From: Alteripontixanthobacter muriae
Lineage (GTDB): Bacteria > Pseudomonadota > Alphaproteobacteria > Sphingomonadales > Sphingomonadaceae
Reading direction: 5' to 3'
Assembly (NCBI RefSeq): GCF_013336795.1
Contig: NZ_JAAFZT010000012.1
Location: 57,434 to 121,433, forward strand
Length of the DNA stretch: 64,000 nt
This document shows positions 19,110 to 28,025 of the stretch, piece after piece. Below the pieces are notes generated by a model. That model did no database searches, was not told the DNA's origin, and worked only from the letters and a program-made list of their open reading frames with translations. Every line of letters starts with the position of its first letter. Positions within the stretch are counted from its first letter, which is position 1. A program made the translations under genes and the position numbers.

Positions 19110-19325
19110 ATGAAGATTCGTAACGTGGCAGCCGCTGCTGCCGCACTTTCGCTGGTTGCATCGCCTGCCCTGGCGCAGACCAACGTGGATCGCGTTGCCG
19201 CTCCCGTCGAAGGCGAGAGCGAACTGGGCGGTTCCAGCATCATTCTCGCGATCCTGGCAGCTGCTGCCGTGATCGCCGGCATCATCATCGCTGTCGATGA
19301 TGACGAAGACGCTATCAGCGCCTGA
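19110..19325 (+). CDS. Small membrane protein with acidic tail (paralogue 2)
   Basis: 71 residues, ATG at 19110 after a good GAGGAGAA ribosome site. Signal peptide (RNVAAAAAALSLVASPALAQ), a short segment with RVAAPVEGESE, a hydrophobic helix (IILAILAAAAVIAGIIIAV) and the tail DDDEDAISA. Same architecture as the gene at 18717-18947, with the same APVE motif before the span and the same acidic tail ending in DAhSh (h hydrophobic). A separate promoter is possible in the 162-base gap. A strong terminator follows. I do not recognise the family. Confidence 0.78.
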   Translation: MKIRNVAAAAAALSLVASPALAQTNVDRVAAPVEGESELGGSSIILAILAAAAVIAGIIIAVDDDEDAISA

Positions 19326-19346
19326 TCGTTCGATCATAGCGTAATG

Positions 19347-19373
19347 AAAACGGGGCCTTTCGGCCCCGTTTTT
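19347..19373. terminator. Bidirectional rho-independent terminator between acidic-tail gene and tatC
   Basis: GGGGCC and GGCCCC arms, extended by flanking A and T runs (AAAACGGGGCC, four-base loop, GGCCCCGTTTTT), form a hairpin followed by T on both strands. It sits between the convergent small membrane protein gene (+) and tatC (-), so it can serve both. Confidence 0.9.
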
Positions 19374-19439
19374 GTATCTGCTGAATGAGCAGTCGTTTAT
19401 TACTCCGGTATCCGAAACAGAGACCCGCGCGGGCCCGGT

Positions 19440-20234
19440 TCAGCTGTCGGCCACCTGCTTCGCTTCTGTCTTCTTCATGCGGCGTTCGCCCAGCCACATC
19501 AGGGCCAGGGATCCTTCGAACAGCAGCATCAGCGGAATGGCGAGCACGAGCTGCGAACCCGGGTCCGGCGGAGTAACCACGGCAGCTACGGCCACCACCA
19601 GTACGATCACGTAACGCCGGGCGGAGATCAGTTGCGCGCGTGAGACAATGCCGGCCTTGTTCAACAGCAGCAGCAATACCGGCAGCAGGAAGCTGATACC
19701 GAATGCCAGAATGAACTGCATGACCAATGCGAGATATTCTCCCATCGCTGGCAATGCTTCCTGCGCCAGCCCCCCGGACGTTCCTTCGAAATCAAGAAAG
19801 AAGATGAACGCGGTCGGCATAACCACGAAATAGGCGAGCGATGCCCCGGCGGTAAAAAGGATCGGCGTGGCTATGAGAAACGGCAGGAATGCGCTCTTCT
19901 CCTTCGCGTAGAGGCCTGGCGCGACGAATGCCCACAATTGATTGGCTATGATCGGAAAGCTGATGAAAAACGCTGCGAACAGCGCCACTTTCAGTTCCAC
20001 GAAGAACGCTTCATAAAGCTGCGTGTAGATCAGCCGGCCCTGCTGGTTGCCTTCCGCGAAGGCGACGGTCAGTGGGCGGACGAGGAAGCCGAAGATATCA
20101 TCGGCGAAATAGAGGCACACGGCGAATGCAATCGCCAGCGCTATGACGCAACGCACCAGGCGCGTGCGCAGTTCGATCAGATGATCCAGCAGCGGGGCCT
20201 GCGTTTCGTCAATATCTCTCAACTGGATTGCCAT
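19440..20234 (-). CDS. tatC: Sec-independent protein translocase TatC
   Basis: Polytopic inner-membrane receptor of the twin-arginine pathway for export of folded proteins. 264 residues with six hydrophobic segments. Typical signatures are the cytoplasmic N-terminal LLDHLIELRTRLVRC, FFISFPIIANQLWAFVAPGLYAKEK in the first periplasmic and transmembrane region, and LSYF-like ASLAYFVVMPTAFIFF. Start at 20234, two bases after tatB ends. The C-terminal tail is charged (GERRMKKTEAK). Last gene of the tatABC run, ending before the bidirectional terminator. Confidence 0.95.
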   Translation of the reverse strand: MAIQLRDIDETQAPLLDHLIELRTRLVRCVIALAIAFAVCLYFADDIFGFLVRPLTVAFAEGNQQGRLIYTQLYEAFFVELKVALFAAFFISFPIIANQLWAFVAPGLYAKEKSAFLPFLIATPILFTAGASLAYFVVMPTAFIFFLDFEGTSGGLAQEALPAMGEYLALVMQFILAFGISFLLPVLLLLLNKAGIVSRAQLISARRYVIVLVVAVAAVVTPPDPGSQLVLAIPLMLLFEGSLALMWLGERRMKKTEAKQVADS

Positions 20235-20236
20235 GA

Positions 20237-20698
20237 TCAGCGTGCCGCCTTGTCTGAAGCGTCCATGTCTGTTTGCGGGCGCTGGACATGATTCTGCGGA
20301 TCGTTTCCGGCCCGCATTTCGGCCTGTGCGCGGCTTTCGGCCGAAACGCCCATGCTATCTTCTGCGCTTTCGCTGTGCGGCTTGTCATCGGCAGACGAGG
20401 CCGTGGATGCGCCTGCAGCACCGTCATCGGGCACTATCCCAGAGTCCTCCGCTGTCATGACATCGGGGTGAGCCGCCATGATCGCGCGGTTCTGTTCGCG
20501 CCACTTGCGTTCCATATCCTCCATCTCCGCCTCGCGGATCATCGTGTCGAGCCCGGAACGGAAATGGCCGGACACTCGCCGGATCTTCCCGATCCAGCGA
20601 CCGGCGGCGCGAAGAGCGGCGGGCATGTCCTTGGGGCCAATGACCAATATCGCCACGATGACGACGACGAGAACTTCGCTCGCAGCGATATCGAACAT
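20237..20698 (-). CDS. tatB: Sec-independent protein translocase TatB
   Basis: 153 residues. The N-terminal single span and hinge (MFDIAASEVLVVVIVAILVIGPKDMPAALR) includes the glutamate at position 8 and the GPK hinge typical of TatB. An amphipathic helix and a long variable acidic/Ser-rich tail follow. It forms the substrate-receptor complex with TatC. It lies between tatA and tatC with gaps of 17 and 2 bases, so one transcript is likely. Confidence 0.93.
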   Translation of the reverse strand: MFDIAASEVLVVVIVAILVIGPKDMPAALRAAGRWIGKIRRVSGHFRSGLDTMIREAEMEDMERKWREQNRAIMAAHPDVMTAEDSGIVPDDGAAGASTASSADDKPHSESAEDSMGVSAESRAQAEMRAGNDPQNHVQRPQTDMDASDKAAR

Positions 20699-20715
20699 GG
20701 TCCCCGCCCGTCAGG

Positions 20716-21018
20716 TCAGCGGGGCGCGTCGCCGCGCGTGGCTGCATCCTGCCCGGCAGCATCCGCAACATTGGCTGTTTCCTGTGCGTTGCCAGTGGCC
20801 GGCGGAGCGGGCGTGACTGCAGGTGCGTTATGCGACGCCGGGGCGTTCAGGCGCTTGGCTTCTGCCGCATGCGCCTCGTCCTCGTCGCTCATTCCGGCGC
20901 GGAAGCTCTTCACGCCCTTGCCGAAATCGCCCATCATCTCCGAAATCTTGCCCCGGCCGAAAAGCACGAGAATGACGACGGCGATAATCAGCAGCTGAAT
21001 TGGGCCAATACTACCCAT
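20716..21018 (-). CDS. tatA: Sec-independent protein translocase TatA
   Basis: 100 residues. The N-terminal membrane helix GPIQLLIIAVVILVLFGRGK and the amphipathic helix KISEMMGDFGKGVKSFRAGM carry the FGRGKI hinge. The C-terminus is an Ala/Pro/Asp-rich tail. TatA oligomers form the translocation path recruited by TatBC. First of the tatABC genes on this strand; it follows scpB after 71 bases, which may hold a promoter. Confidence 0.94.
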   Translation of the reverse strand: MGSIGPIQLLIIAVVILVLFGRGKISEMMGDFGKGVKSFRAGMSDEDEAHAAEAKRLNAPASHNAPAVTPAPPATGNAQETANVADAAGQDAATRGDAPR

Positions 21019-21089
21019 GAGGCGATCCTTTTTTGCCTAGGTTCCATGCTTCGATATAGTGGATGTGCCCGGACTTTGCCAGCGATGCA

Positions 21090-21698
21090 TCAGTCAGGAC
21101 CGGCAGCTCCGTCGCTTTCGTTCGGACCTGACAGCGCATCGTAAGCATCATCTACCGGGTCGAGCAATCCGGCGCTTCTCAATTCGTCTATGCCCGGCAG
21201 GTCGCGGCGCGAGGCGAGGCCGAAATGCGCCAGGAATTCCTGAGTGGTGGCGTAGATTACGGGCCTTCCGGGCACATCCCTTCGTCCGGCGGCGCGGATC
21301 CAACCCGCCTCCATCAGCACGTCCAGCGTTCCCTTCGCCGTCTGAACGCCGCGGATGCTCTCGATTTCCGCCCGGCTGACGGGTTCGTGATAGGCGACGA
21401 TCGCCAGAACTTCGGTGGCCGCCCGCGACAGGCGCCGCACCTGCTCGCGTTCTCGCCGTAGCAAATGGGCAAGATCCGGCGCGGTCTGGAAGTGCCAGGC
21501 CGCGCCGCGCCTGACCAGTGCCACACCCCTGCCGGCGTAGAACGTTTCAAGATCATTGACCGCGGCGCGAATCTCGGCTGCATCCGCATCGCCGAGGTGA
21601 GCGGACAATGCTGCGATCGTCAGCGGCTCCTCGGAGGCGAAAAGCGTCGCTTCGACTGCCCTCGTCAGCGCATCAGCCTCTTCTGCCGGGGGATTCAC
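21090..21698 (-). CDS. scpB: Segregation and condensation protein B
   Basis: Winged-helix dimer that binds ScpA in the SMC condensin complex and helps chromosome segregation. 202 residues from a GTG at 21698 that overlaps the scpA stop (GTGA), the usual coupled arrangement. The much longer open frame upstream lies antiphase inside scpA and is not coding. Motifs: TRAVEATLFASEEPLT at the start, RRLSRAATEVLAIVAYHEPVSR, and EIESIRGV with GRRDVPGRPVIYATTQEFLAHFGL. The C-terminal tail is acidic. Confidence 0.92.
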   Translation of the reverse strand: MNPPAEEADALTRAVEATLFASEEPLTIAALSAHLGDADAAEIRAAVNDLETFYAGRGVALVRRGAAWHFQTAPDLAHLLRREREQVRRLSRAATEVLAIVAYHEPVSRAEIESIRGVQTAKGTLDVLMEAGWIRAAGRRDVPGRPVIYATTQEFLAHFGLASRRDLPGIDELRSAGLLDPVDDAYDALSGPNESDGAAGPD

Positions 21699-22519
21699 GA
21701 TGCAGTGCGGCGCAGGAGCATCGGCTGGAAAGCGCCATTCTGCCGCAATTCGGCGCGCCCGGTACGCGCAAGTTCGAGCGCGGCGACGAAGCTGGAAGCG
21801 AGCGCGCTGCGGCGAAGGCGCGGCCGCTCCCACCCCGGCTCGGCCACGGGGGGCAGCAAGTCTTCCAGTCTCATCCAGTCGCGGCTGACGCCCAGCATGG
21901 CCGCAACCCGCTCCAGAGCGCTTTCGAGCGTCATGACTGGCCTGTCGCGCACCATGTGGACTGCAGGCGCGGTGCGGGCCTTCACTTGTCCGTAGGCCTG
22001 GATCAATGCGAACCAGTCGCATTGCCATTTAACCTTGCGATCGGTGCGCAGACCTTCGGGCGCCCCCCGCAGGAAGACATCTCGCCCCGTCCGATCGCGG
22101 GCAAGCAGACGAGCCGCCGCTTCCCGCATCGCGCCGAGCCGTGCCAGCCGTAATTGCAAGCGCAGCGCCAGCTCTTCCGGCCCCGGCTCCTCCTGCTCCT
22201 CAGCCGGAAGCAGCAGAGCGGATTTCAGATAAGCGAGCCATGCCGCCATTACGAGGTAATCGGCCGCGAGTTCGAGCTTCAGCGCTTCGGCCTGTTCTAT
22301 GTAATCAAGATATTGGTCGACCAGCGAAAGAATGGAGATGGCGCGGAGATCGACCTTCTGCCGCCGTGCAAGGTCCAGCAGCAGATCCAGCGGTCCTTCC
22401 CACCCGTCGAGTTCGAGATAGAGCGCCGCGTCATCTGCGGTCGTCGGTCCCGCCCCATGATCGGTAGCACGGGCGCCTGCCGGTTCCGTAACGGCAAACA
22501 GCAACCCCGTGCCGCTCAC
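21695..22519 (-). CDS. scpA: Segregation and condensation protein A
   Basis: Kleisin subunit of the bacterial SMC complex. 274 residues with an unconserved 30-residue start, then the N-terminal kleisin motif LELDGWEGPLDLLLDLARRQ, DLRAISILSLVDQYLDYI and DYLVMAAWLAYLKSALLLP. The C-terminal winged helix follows. Its ATG overlaps the nagZ stop by four bases and its stop overlaps the scpB GTG, so nagZ-scpA-scpB is a tight operon. Confidence 0.93.
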   Translation of the reverse strand: MSGTGLLFAVTEPAGARATDHGAGPTTADDAALYLELDGWEGPLDLLLDLARRQKVDLRAISILSLVDQYLDYIEQAEALKLELAADYLVMAAWLAYLKSALLLPAEEQEEPGPEELALRLQLRLARLGAMREAAARLLARDRTGRDVFLRGAPEGLRTDRKVKWQCDWFALIQAYGQVKARTAPAVHMVRDRPVMTLESALERVAAMLGVSRDWMRLEDLLPPVAEPGWERPRLRRSALASSFVAALELARTGRAELRQNGAFQPMLLRRTAS

Positions 22520-23535
22520 CCGGCAATCCCCGCCGCAGCGAGCAAGGCGTCACGACCAGCGAGCAGTTCTGCCTTGTCCGGCGGGCCTTCCCTGGCGCCG
22601 GTCCCTTCCAGCGCCGCCCGCAGGCGCTCACGGGTTTTCGCACCTGCTTGGGGCAAGGCGGCGGCTATGCCGGTCATGTCATCCATCTTCGCCCAGCAAT
22701 TCAGCACCAGATCGCAGCCGGCGGCAATCGCGCGGGAGGACCGCTCGGGGATCGTCCCCGATAGTGCCTGCATGTCGATATCGTCGGTGAGCAGCAGACC
22801 GTCGAAACCGATATGACCGCGGATCTGGTTCTCGATGATCGTCGGCGACAGAGTCGCGGCGTTTTCCGTGTCCCATGCAGTAAACAGCAGATGACCCGTC
22901 ATGCCGATGGGCGCGTGATTGAGCGCGCGGAAGGGCTGCATGTCAATTGCAAGCTCTTCGGCGCTTGCCTCGATCGTCGGCATGCTCTTGTGCGTGTCGG
23001 TATTCGATCGACCATGGCCGGGCATATGCTTGATGCACCCTGCAACGCCTGCATCGGCAAGCCCCTGCAGGATCGCCCGGCCCAGCGCCGCAACCTGCAT
23101 CGGTTCGGCGCCCAGTGCCCTGTCGCCGATAACATCGTGGCCGCCTGGCCAGCGGATATCGAGCGGGGGGTGGCAATCCACGGTGATCCCCACCTCCGCA
23201 AGCTCCAGACCCAGAGCATGCGCGTTCAGCCGCGCCGCCTGCATCGCAGATGCGGGTGCCACCTGGTACAAGCGGTCGAAGATCTCGCCGGCGGGAAAGC
23301 GCGTCCATTCAGGCGGCTTCATCCGCGCGACCCGGCCACCCTCCTGATCGATGCAGATGAAGAGATCGTCCTGCCCATGCAGGGCGCGCAATTCGGCAGT
23401 CAATGCGCGGATTTGCTCGCGATCAACGCAATTGCGACCGAACAGGATATAGCCTGCAGGCACGCTGTCGCGAAAGAAGTCACGCTCATCGTCGGTGAGC
23501 CTGGCCCCCGACATGCCGAAGATCGCTGGTGTCAT
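22516..23535 (-). CDS. nagZ: Beta-N-acetylhexosaminidase (glycoside hydrolase family 3)
   Basis: Cytosolic peptidoglycan-recycling enzyme that removes GlcNAc from anhydro-muropeptides; in other bacteria its product sets AmpC beta-lactamase induction. 339 residues from the ATG at 23535 (MTPAIFGMSG). An upstream in-frame start at 23571 falls inside a perfect hairpin and is unlikely. The family motif KHMPGHG is at residues 169-175, IDQEGGRVARM is present, and the catalytic aspartate lies in LLTDDIDMQALSG. It sits between a SPOR-domain gene and scpA, as in many alphaproteobacteria. Confidence 0.93.
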   Translation of the reverse strand: MTPAIFGMSGARLTDDERDFFRDSVPAGYILFGRNCVDREQIRALTAELRALHGQDDLFICIDQEGGRVARMKPPEWTRFPAGEIFDRLYQVAPASAMQAARLNAHALGLELAEVGITVDCHPPLDIRWPGGHDVIGDRALGAEPMQVAALGRAILQGLADAGVAGCIKHMPGHGRSNTDTHKSMPTIEASAEELAIDMQPFRALNHAPIGMTGHLLFTAWDTENAATLSPTIIENQIRGHIGFDGLLLTDDIDMQALSGTIPERSSRAIAAGCDLVLNCWAKMDDMTGIAAALPQAGAKTRERLRAALEGTGAREGPPDKAELLAGRDALLAAAGIAG

Positions 23536-23555
23536 GCAGGCGGGAATCGCAGGAA

Positions 23556-23591
23556 AACGCGGGTTTCGCAAGCGATTGCGAAACCCGCGTT
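23556..23591 (-). terminator. Perfect 16-bp hairpin between the SPOR gene and nagZ (attenuator or terminator candidate)
   Basis: AACGCGGGTTTCGCAA (23556-23571) and its exact complement (23576-23591) are separated by a four-base loop. On the minus strand the hairpin is followed by TTTTCC, a short T run. It lies in the 86-base gap just after the SPOR gene and before nagZ, in an otherwise tightly packed operon. It could partly terminate, or protect an mRNA end, and so separate expression of argS-SPOR from nagZ-scpAB. Confidence 0.7.
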
Positions 23592-23621
23592 GTGGACATT
23601 ACTGACGCTTGCAGCGCTGGC

Positions 23622-24437
23622 TCAGGGCTTCACCTGGCAGGCGACGCCGTCGTTCTTCAACGAAGTGCACAGCTGGCGAGCGGACGACAGGTCGCCCGCG
23701 ACCGCCTGCAGACGGTAGACTATGCCGATGTCTGCGTTGCCGCGAACGATGCGGTAATTCACGCCATTGAGCAGATCCGTGCGCGAGCGCAATTCGCGCC
23801 AGCCAGCCTCGGCCGTGGCTTCGTTCGAGTAGGCACCCACCTGCACAGCGACTCCGTTGATCGCTGGTTCGGGCGTCTCTTCCGGTTCGGGTGCCTCTTC
23901 TTCCTGTGCCACGTTGATGGAAGGGCGCGGCGCGTCGTTTTCGGCGATGCGTCCTTCGCGGGTCTGACCTTCGGCGACCGCGGGCGCGACATCGCCCGTG
24001 CCGGCGAATTCCTTGCCGCCAGGATCTGCGGGCCGGGTCCTGTATGGTTCGTCGGGCGCTTCGATGGTGCTGCCATCGGCGACAATCCCGCCGTCACTGC
24101 TGGTATTGGCAAGATACCAGCCGCCGCCAACCAGAACGGCCAGTGCCAGCAAGGCCAGCAGGACGAAACCGATCAGCCGGGCCGTGTCGACGCCGCCCTC
24201 TTCCTCGTCATCATCTGCCGATTCGAGCCACGGCAGGCGCTCGTCCTCTCGGCTGAGAGCGAGTTCGTCATCCGTGCGGTATGCACCATCTGCCTCTGCA
24301 TGATCGCCGGTCCGGTACTCATCGGCCGCGCGGTAGTCTTCGGGCGAAAAGCCGGTTTCATCGCCATCAGGCGCGAATTCAGGATCGGCACCTTCGCCAG
24401 CTTCGTAATCATCGTCCCGGCGTCCGTTGTCGGCCAT
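23622..24437 (-). CDS. SPOR-domain membrane protein
   Basis: 271 residues, start ATG at 24437 chosen because GAGGAG lies eight bases before it; a GTG two codons earlier is too close to that site. A long acidic cytoplasmic N-terminus (about 80 residues, Asp/Glu-rich) leads to one transmembrane helix (LIGFVLLALLALAVLVGGGW). An acidic Pro/Glu periplasmic linker follows, then a C-terminal SPOR domain (GVAVQVGAYSNEATAEAGWRE to the end). SPOR domains bind denuded glycan at division sites, so a septal role is likely. It starts two bases after argS stops and shares its transcript. Confidence 0.87.
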   Translation of the reverse strand: MADNGRRDDDYEAGEGADPEFAPDGDETGFSPEDYRAADEYRTGDHAEADGAYRTDDELALSREDERLPWLESADDDEEEGGVDTARLIGFVLLALLALAVLVGGGWYLANTSSDGGIVADGSTIEAPDEPYRTRPADPGGKEFAGTGDVAPAVAEGQTREGRIAENDAPRPSINVAQEEEAPEPEETPEPAINGVAVQVGAYSNEATAEAGWRELRSRTDLLNGVNYRIVRGNADIGIVYRLQAVAGDLSSARQLCTSLKNDGVACQVKP

Positions 24438-24439
24438 GG

Positions 24440-26197
24440 TCACATCTCCTCGACAGGTTCGACGCCCAATATAGCAAGACCGTTACGAATCACTTGCGCA
24501 ACCTGGGACACGAGGAACAGCCTTGCCGCTGTCAGATCACGATCGGCGGTGATGACCCGCTTCGCAGCATCGTCATTGCCCGCATTCCAATAGGCGTGAA
24601 AAGCCGCCGCAAGATCGTAGAGGTAGAAGGCGATACGGTGCGCTTCCCGCGCCTGCGCCGCCGCTTCCACTATCCGCGGGAACTGCGCCGCCTGCTTGAC
24701 CAGCGCGAGGTCAGCCGTGCCGAGCAGGTCGATATTCTCGTGAGAAGGCGCAATGCCATCGGCCGCGGCCCTGCGCAAAGTCGAATGGATACGCGCATTG
24801 GCATATTGCACGTAGAAGACCGGATTATCCTTCGACTGTTCGATCACCTTGGCGAAGTCGAATTCCATCTGCGCTTCCGGCTTGCGCGTCAGCATGGTGA
24901 AGCGGACGACATCCTTGCCGACTTCCTCGACGACCTCGGCCAGAGTGACGAAATTGCCGGAACGCTTGGACATCTTCACTGGTTCGCCGTCCCGCAGCAG
25001 ATTAACCATCTGCACCAGCTTCACATCGAAGGTTATGGCCCTGCCCTCACCCTCCGACAGCGCGGCGACGGCAGCCTTGATCCGCTTCACCGTTCCGGAA
25101 TGGTCGGCGCCCCAGATGTCGATCAGCGCATCGGCATCTTCCGCCTTCTGCATGTGATACGCGAGGTCGGCACCGAAATAGGTCCACTTCCCATCGGATT
25201 TGCGGATGGGGCGATCCTGATCGTCCCCGAACTTCGTCGACCGGAACAGCGGCAGCTCCACCGGCTCCCAATCATCCAGCGTCTTGCCCTTGGGCGCTTC
25301 GAGAACACCGTCAAAGACGAGATCGCGCGCACGCAGCCATTGTTCGGCAGCGTACGGTTTACCCGCGTTCTGCAACTCCGCTTCCGAAGCGAACACGTCG
25401 TGATGAATGCCCAGCAGGGCCAGATCCTGCCGGATCAGATCCATCATCGCGGAAACCGCCTGGCTGCGGAAGACGGGCAGCCACTCTTCCTCTGGCGCCG
25501 AGACATATTTTTCGCCGAGTTCTTCGGCCAGCGCTGCTCCCACGGGACGCAGATATTCGCCCGGATAAAGGCCTTCGGGTATCGCGCCGATGTCCTCACC
25601 CAAGGCTTCGCGGTAGCGCAGATGCGCGCTGCGGGCGAGCGTATCGACCTGCGCACCGGCATCGTTGACATAATATTCGCGAATGACCTCGTGCCCGGCA
25701 TGCTCCAGCAGTGCCGCCAGTGCGTCGCCCACTACTGCGCCGCGGCAATGGCCCATGTGCATCGGCCCGGTCGGGTTGGCGGAAACATATTCGATGTTCA
25801 CCCGCGTGCCGGCACCCATGTCGGAGCGACCGTAATCATCCCCCAGTGCGGCAATGGCGGCCACCTCCTCGCGCCAGGTCGATTCTGCAAGGCGCAGATT
25901 GATGAAGCCCGGCCCTGCGATCTCGGCGCTTTCCACGTCGGCATCGCGGTCCAGCTTCTCGATGATCTTCGCGGCCAGGTCACGAGGGTTGGTGCGGGCC
26001 TTCTTCGCCAGCACCATCGCGGCGTTCGTGGACAGATCGCCATGCGAAGCATCGCGCGGCGGCTCCACTGTCACCCCGGCGCGTGGCGTCTCGGGCGGAA
26101 GATTGCCCTCCATCTCGAGCGCGGACAGGATGGCGTCCAGCTTTTCCGCAAAAGCGGCGTGGATCGTATTGCGGCGAGGCATCTGTTGTTCGGACAT
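24440..26197 (-). CDS. argS: Arginyl-tRNA synthetase
   Basis: Class I aminoacyl-tRNA synthetase charging tRNA-Arg; cytosolic, 585 residues. The HIGH-type motif is MHMGHCRG in [15 protein letters not shown], and the KMSKS-type motif is VKMSKRSGN. An N-terminal tRNA-binding region and a C-terminal anticodon-binding DALR domain ([37 protein letters not shown]) are present. ATG at 26197. The SPOR gene begins two bases after its stop. In-frame antisense frames across this gene are shadows. Confidence 0.96.
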   Translation of the reverse strand: MSEQQMPRRNTIHAAFAEKLDAILSALEMEGNLPPETPRAGVTVEPPRDASHGDLSTNAAMVLAKKARTNPRDLAAKIIEKLDRDADVESAEIAGPGFINLRLAESTWREEVAAIAALGDDYGRSDMGAGTRVNIEYVSANPTGPMHMGHCRGAVVGDALAALLEHAGHEVIREYYVNDAGAQVDTLARSAHLRYREALGEDIGAIPEGLYPGEYLRPVGAALAEELGEKYVSAPEEEWLPVFRSQAVSAMMDLIRQDLALLGIHHDVFASEAELQNAGKPYAAEQWLRARDLVFDGVLEAPKGKTLDDWEPVELPLFRSTKFGDDQDRPIRKSDGKWTYFGADLAYHMQKAEDADALIDIWGADHSGTVKRIKAAVAALSEGEGRAITFDVKLVQMVNLLRDGEPVKMSKRSGNFVTLAEVVEEVGKDVVRFTMLTRKPEAQMEFDFAKVIEQSKDNPVFYVQYANARIHSTLRRAAADGIAPSHENIDLLGTADLALVKQAAQFPRIVEAAAQAREAHRIAFYLYDLAAAFHAYWNAGNDDAAKRVITADRDLTAARLFLVSQVAQVIRNGLAILGVEPVEEM

Positions 26198-26264
26198 GGC
26201 CCGCGCCTAGCCCAAGCGCATTGTTTCGCAAAGCCCCGACGAAATGGGCTGCCGTGCAATCCGG

Positions 26265-26924
26265 TCAGCGAGTCGCGTTATAGGCCAGCTGCTCCTCGCT
26301 CAGCTGGAAGCCGACCAGCAGTTCGAAGCTCGCCCGTTGCAGCGCGGCCCGTACGGCGGGGTCGGCCAGGGGATCGAGCGCGGCATCGGCATCACCAGGC
26401 TTGCGGCGGCGGGTAATCTGGGTGCGGATATTGTCCGGCAGGGTCGCCGCAGCGCGATCTATGAAGGCACCGGCAGTGGCACTTGCCTGCGCGCGTTCCT
26501 GCCCGTCAGCGAAGTCGATACGGACCGTTCCGACCCGCTTCGACACGACCTGGCTGCCGCCGCGTAGCACGGTGGCGAAATAGGGCAGTTCCACGCTGCG
26601 CGCGCCGCGAGTGTCGGCCCTGCGCGCCCGCACGTCGAAGCTGGCTTCGGAATAGATCCTGTCGCCCGTATCATTGCACGTGCTGCGAACGTTGGTGATG
26701 GCAGCGGTTACATCGAGGTCGTTGACTGTGCGCGAATCCGGGCTGCGGAAGGTCGTGATATTGCCGGTGTAATCCGGAACGCCGACCGCCGGGCAGGCGC
26801 TGCGCACCGCCGAAATGCCGACGCCTTCGCCCAGAACGAGGTCGCCATCCTTCGCACATCCGGCAAGGGCGGCACCGGCGGCAAGAACACTCAACAGGCG
26901 GAAAGATGCGGTCTTCGGTGTCAT
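26265..26924 (-). CDS. Putative lipoprotein of unknown function
   Basis: 219 residues from the ATG at 26924 (MTPKTASF); an earlier start at 26948 would place eight extra residues before the signal. Lipoprotein signal with lipobox AALAGCAKDG. The mature part is beta-rich with two further cysteines (RSACPAVGV, RSTCNDTGD) that may form a disulfide. It contains RRADTRGARSVELPYFATVLRGG and ends in helical sequence (AALQRASFELLVGFQLSEEQLAYNATR). Probably attached to the inner or outer membrane facing the periplasm. The family is not one I can name; a similar arrangement next to argS occurs in relatives as far as I recall. Confidence 0.72.
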   Translation of the reverse strand: MTPKTASFRLLSVLAAGAALAGCAKDGDLVLGEGVGISAVRSACPAVGVPDYTGNITTFRSPDSRTVNDLDVTAAITNVRSTCNDTGDRIYSEASFDVRARRADTRGARSVELPYFATVLRGGSQVVSKRVGTVRIDFADGQERAQASATAGAFIDRAAATLPDNIRTQITRRRKPGDADAALDPLADPAVRAALQRASFELLVGFQLSEEQLAYNATR

Positions 26925-26998
26925 CTGCGGCGAAATCCTCGATATCATATGGCGCGCAGCCCTAGCGGTGCTTGGGCGAAAGGGCTAGGGGGGGATGC

Positions 26999-28006
26999 AT
27001 GAACGCTCCCTTGCAGAACACGCCCCCGGCCCGGCGAGGCGCTCCTATCGGAGGTAATCCCGTGGAAGGCAAACCTGCCCTCACCCTGCTCATCGCCGCA
27101 CCCCGCGGTTTCTGTGCCGGTGTGGACCGGGCGATCGAGATCGTGGAGCGCGCCCTCGCCCGCTATGGTGCGCCGGTCTATGTCCGTCACGAGATCGTGC
27201 ATAACAAGTTCGTGGTGGACAGCCTGCGGGAAAAAGGCGCCATTTTCGTCGAGGAACTTGAGGAAGTGCCCGACGGCGCGCCTGTCGTGTTCAGCGCGCA
27301 TGGCGTGCCGAAATCCGTTCCCGCCGAAGCCGACCGGCGCGGTCTGGACTATCTGGACGCCACCTGCCCACTGGTCAGCAAGGTGCACCGCCAGGCCGAA
27401 CGGCAGATCGAAGCAGGCCGCCACATCATCTTTATCGGGCATGCGGGTCACCCCGAGGTGATCGGCACCATGGGCCAGGTGGCGCGAGGCGAAATGACGC
27501 TGGTCGAGACGGTCGAGGATGTCGCTGCTCTGGACTTTTCGTCAGAAACCAAATTGTCATTCCTGACCCAGACGACGCTTTCGGTGGACGATACGGCCGC
27601 GATCGTCGACGCTCTCAGATTCAAATACCCGCATATCGTCGGACCGAAGGCGGAGGACATCTGCTACGCCACGTCGAACCGACAAGCGGCGGTCAAGGCG
27701 ATCGCCCCCGGCAGCGATCTGGTGCTGGTAATCGGCGCGACCAATTCTTCCAACTCCGTCCGCCTCGTCGAGGTCGCGCAGCGCTGCGGCACCAATGCCC
27801 GGCTGATCCAGCGCGCCGACGATATCGATCCGGCGTGGCTGCACGGCGTCGGCACGATCGGTCTGACGGCCGGAGCCTCTGCCCCTGAAACCCTGGTCCG
27901 TGAAGTGGTCGACCGGCTGGCCGAATGGCGCGATGTCGAGGAACACACGCTCGTCACTGCCGAGGAAAAAATGGTCTTCAAGCTGCCTCGCCAGCTGATG
28001 GACTGA
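26999..28006 (+). CDS. ispH: 4-hydroxy-3-methylbut-2-enyl diphosphate reductase
   Basis: Last step of the MEP isoprenoid pathway: reduces HMBPP to IPP and DMAPP with an iron-sulfur cluster. 335 residues; ATG at 26999 after a G-rich ribosome site. Cluster cysteines are C39 (RGFCAGV), C123 (DATCPL) and C222 (ICYATSNRQ). The substrate histidines H68 (EIVHNK) and H101 (FSAHGVPK) and the GHAGHPEV loop are present. The N-terminal 25 residues are a non-conserved extension. First gene of ispH-thrB-rnhA, a common alphaproteobacterial cluster. Confidence 0.96.
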   Translation: MNAPLQNTPPARRGAPIGGNPVEGKPALTLLIAAPRGFCAGVDRAIEIVERALARYGAPVYVRHEIVHNKFVVDSLREKGAIFVEELEEVPDGAPVVFSAHGVPKSVPAEADRRGLDYLDATCPLVSKVHRQAERQIEAGRHIIFIGHAGHPEVIGTMGQVARGEMTLVETVEDVAALDFSSETKLSFLTQTTLSVDDTAAIVDALRFKYPHIVGPKAEDICYATSNRQAAVKAIAPGSDLVLVIGATNSSNSVRLVEVAQRCGTNARLIQRADDIDPAWLHGVGTIGLTAGASAPETLVREVVDRLAEWRDVEEHTLVTAEEKMVFKLPRQLMD

Positions 28007-28025
28007 CCGGCCTGGAGCGCGCAAA

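Noticed and set aside
21699..22028. 110-codon upstream extension of scpB
   Set aside because: It lies antiphase within scpA. The GTG at 21698 overlapping the scpA stop gives the correct ScpB N-terminus.
24281..26416. A 711-codon open frame on the plus strand across argS and the SPOR gene
   Set aside because: Antisense to the firmly identified argS with both class I motifs; His/Arg-rich composition marks it as a shadow.
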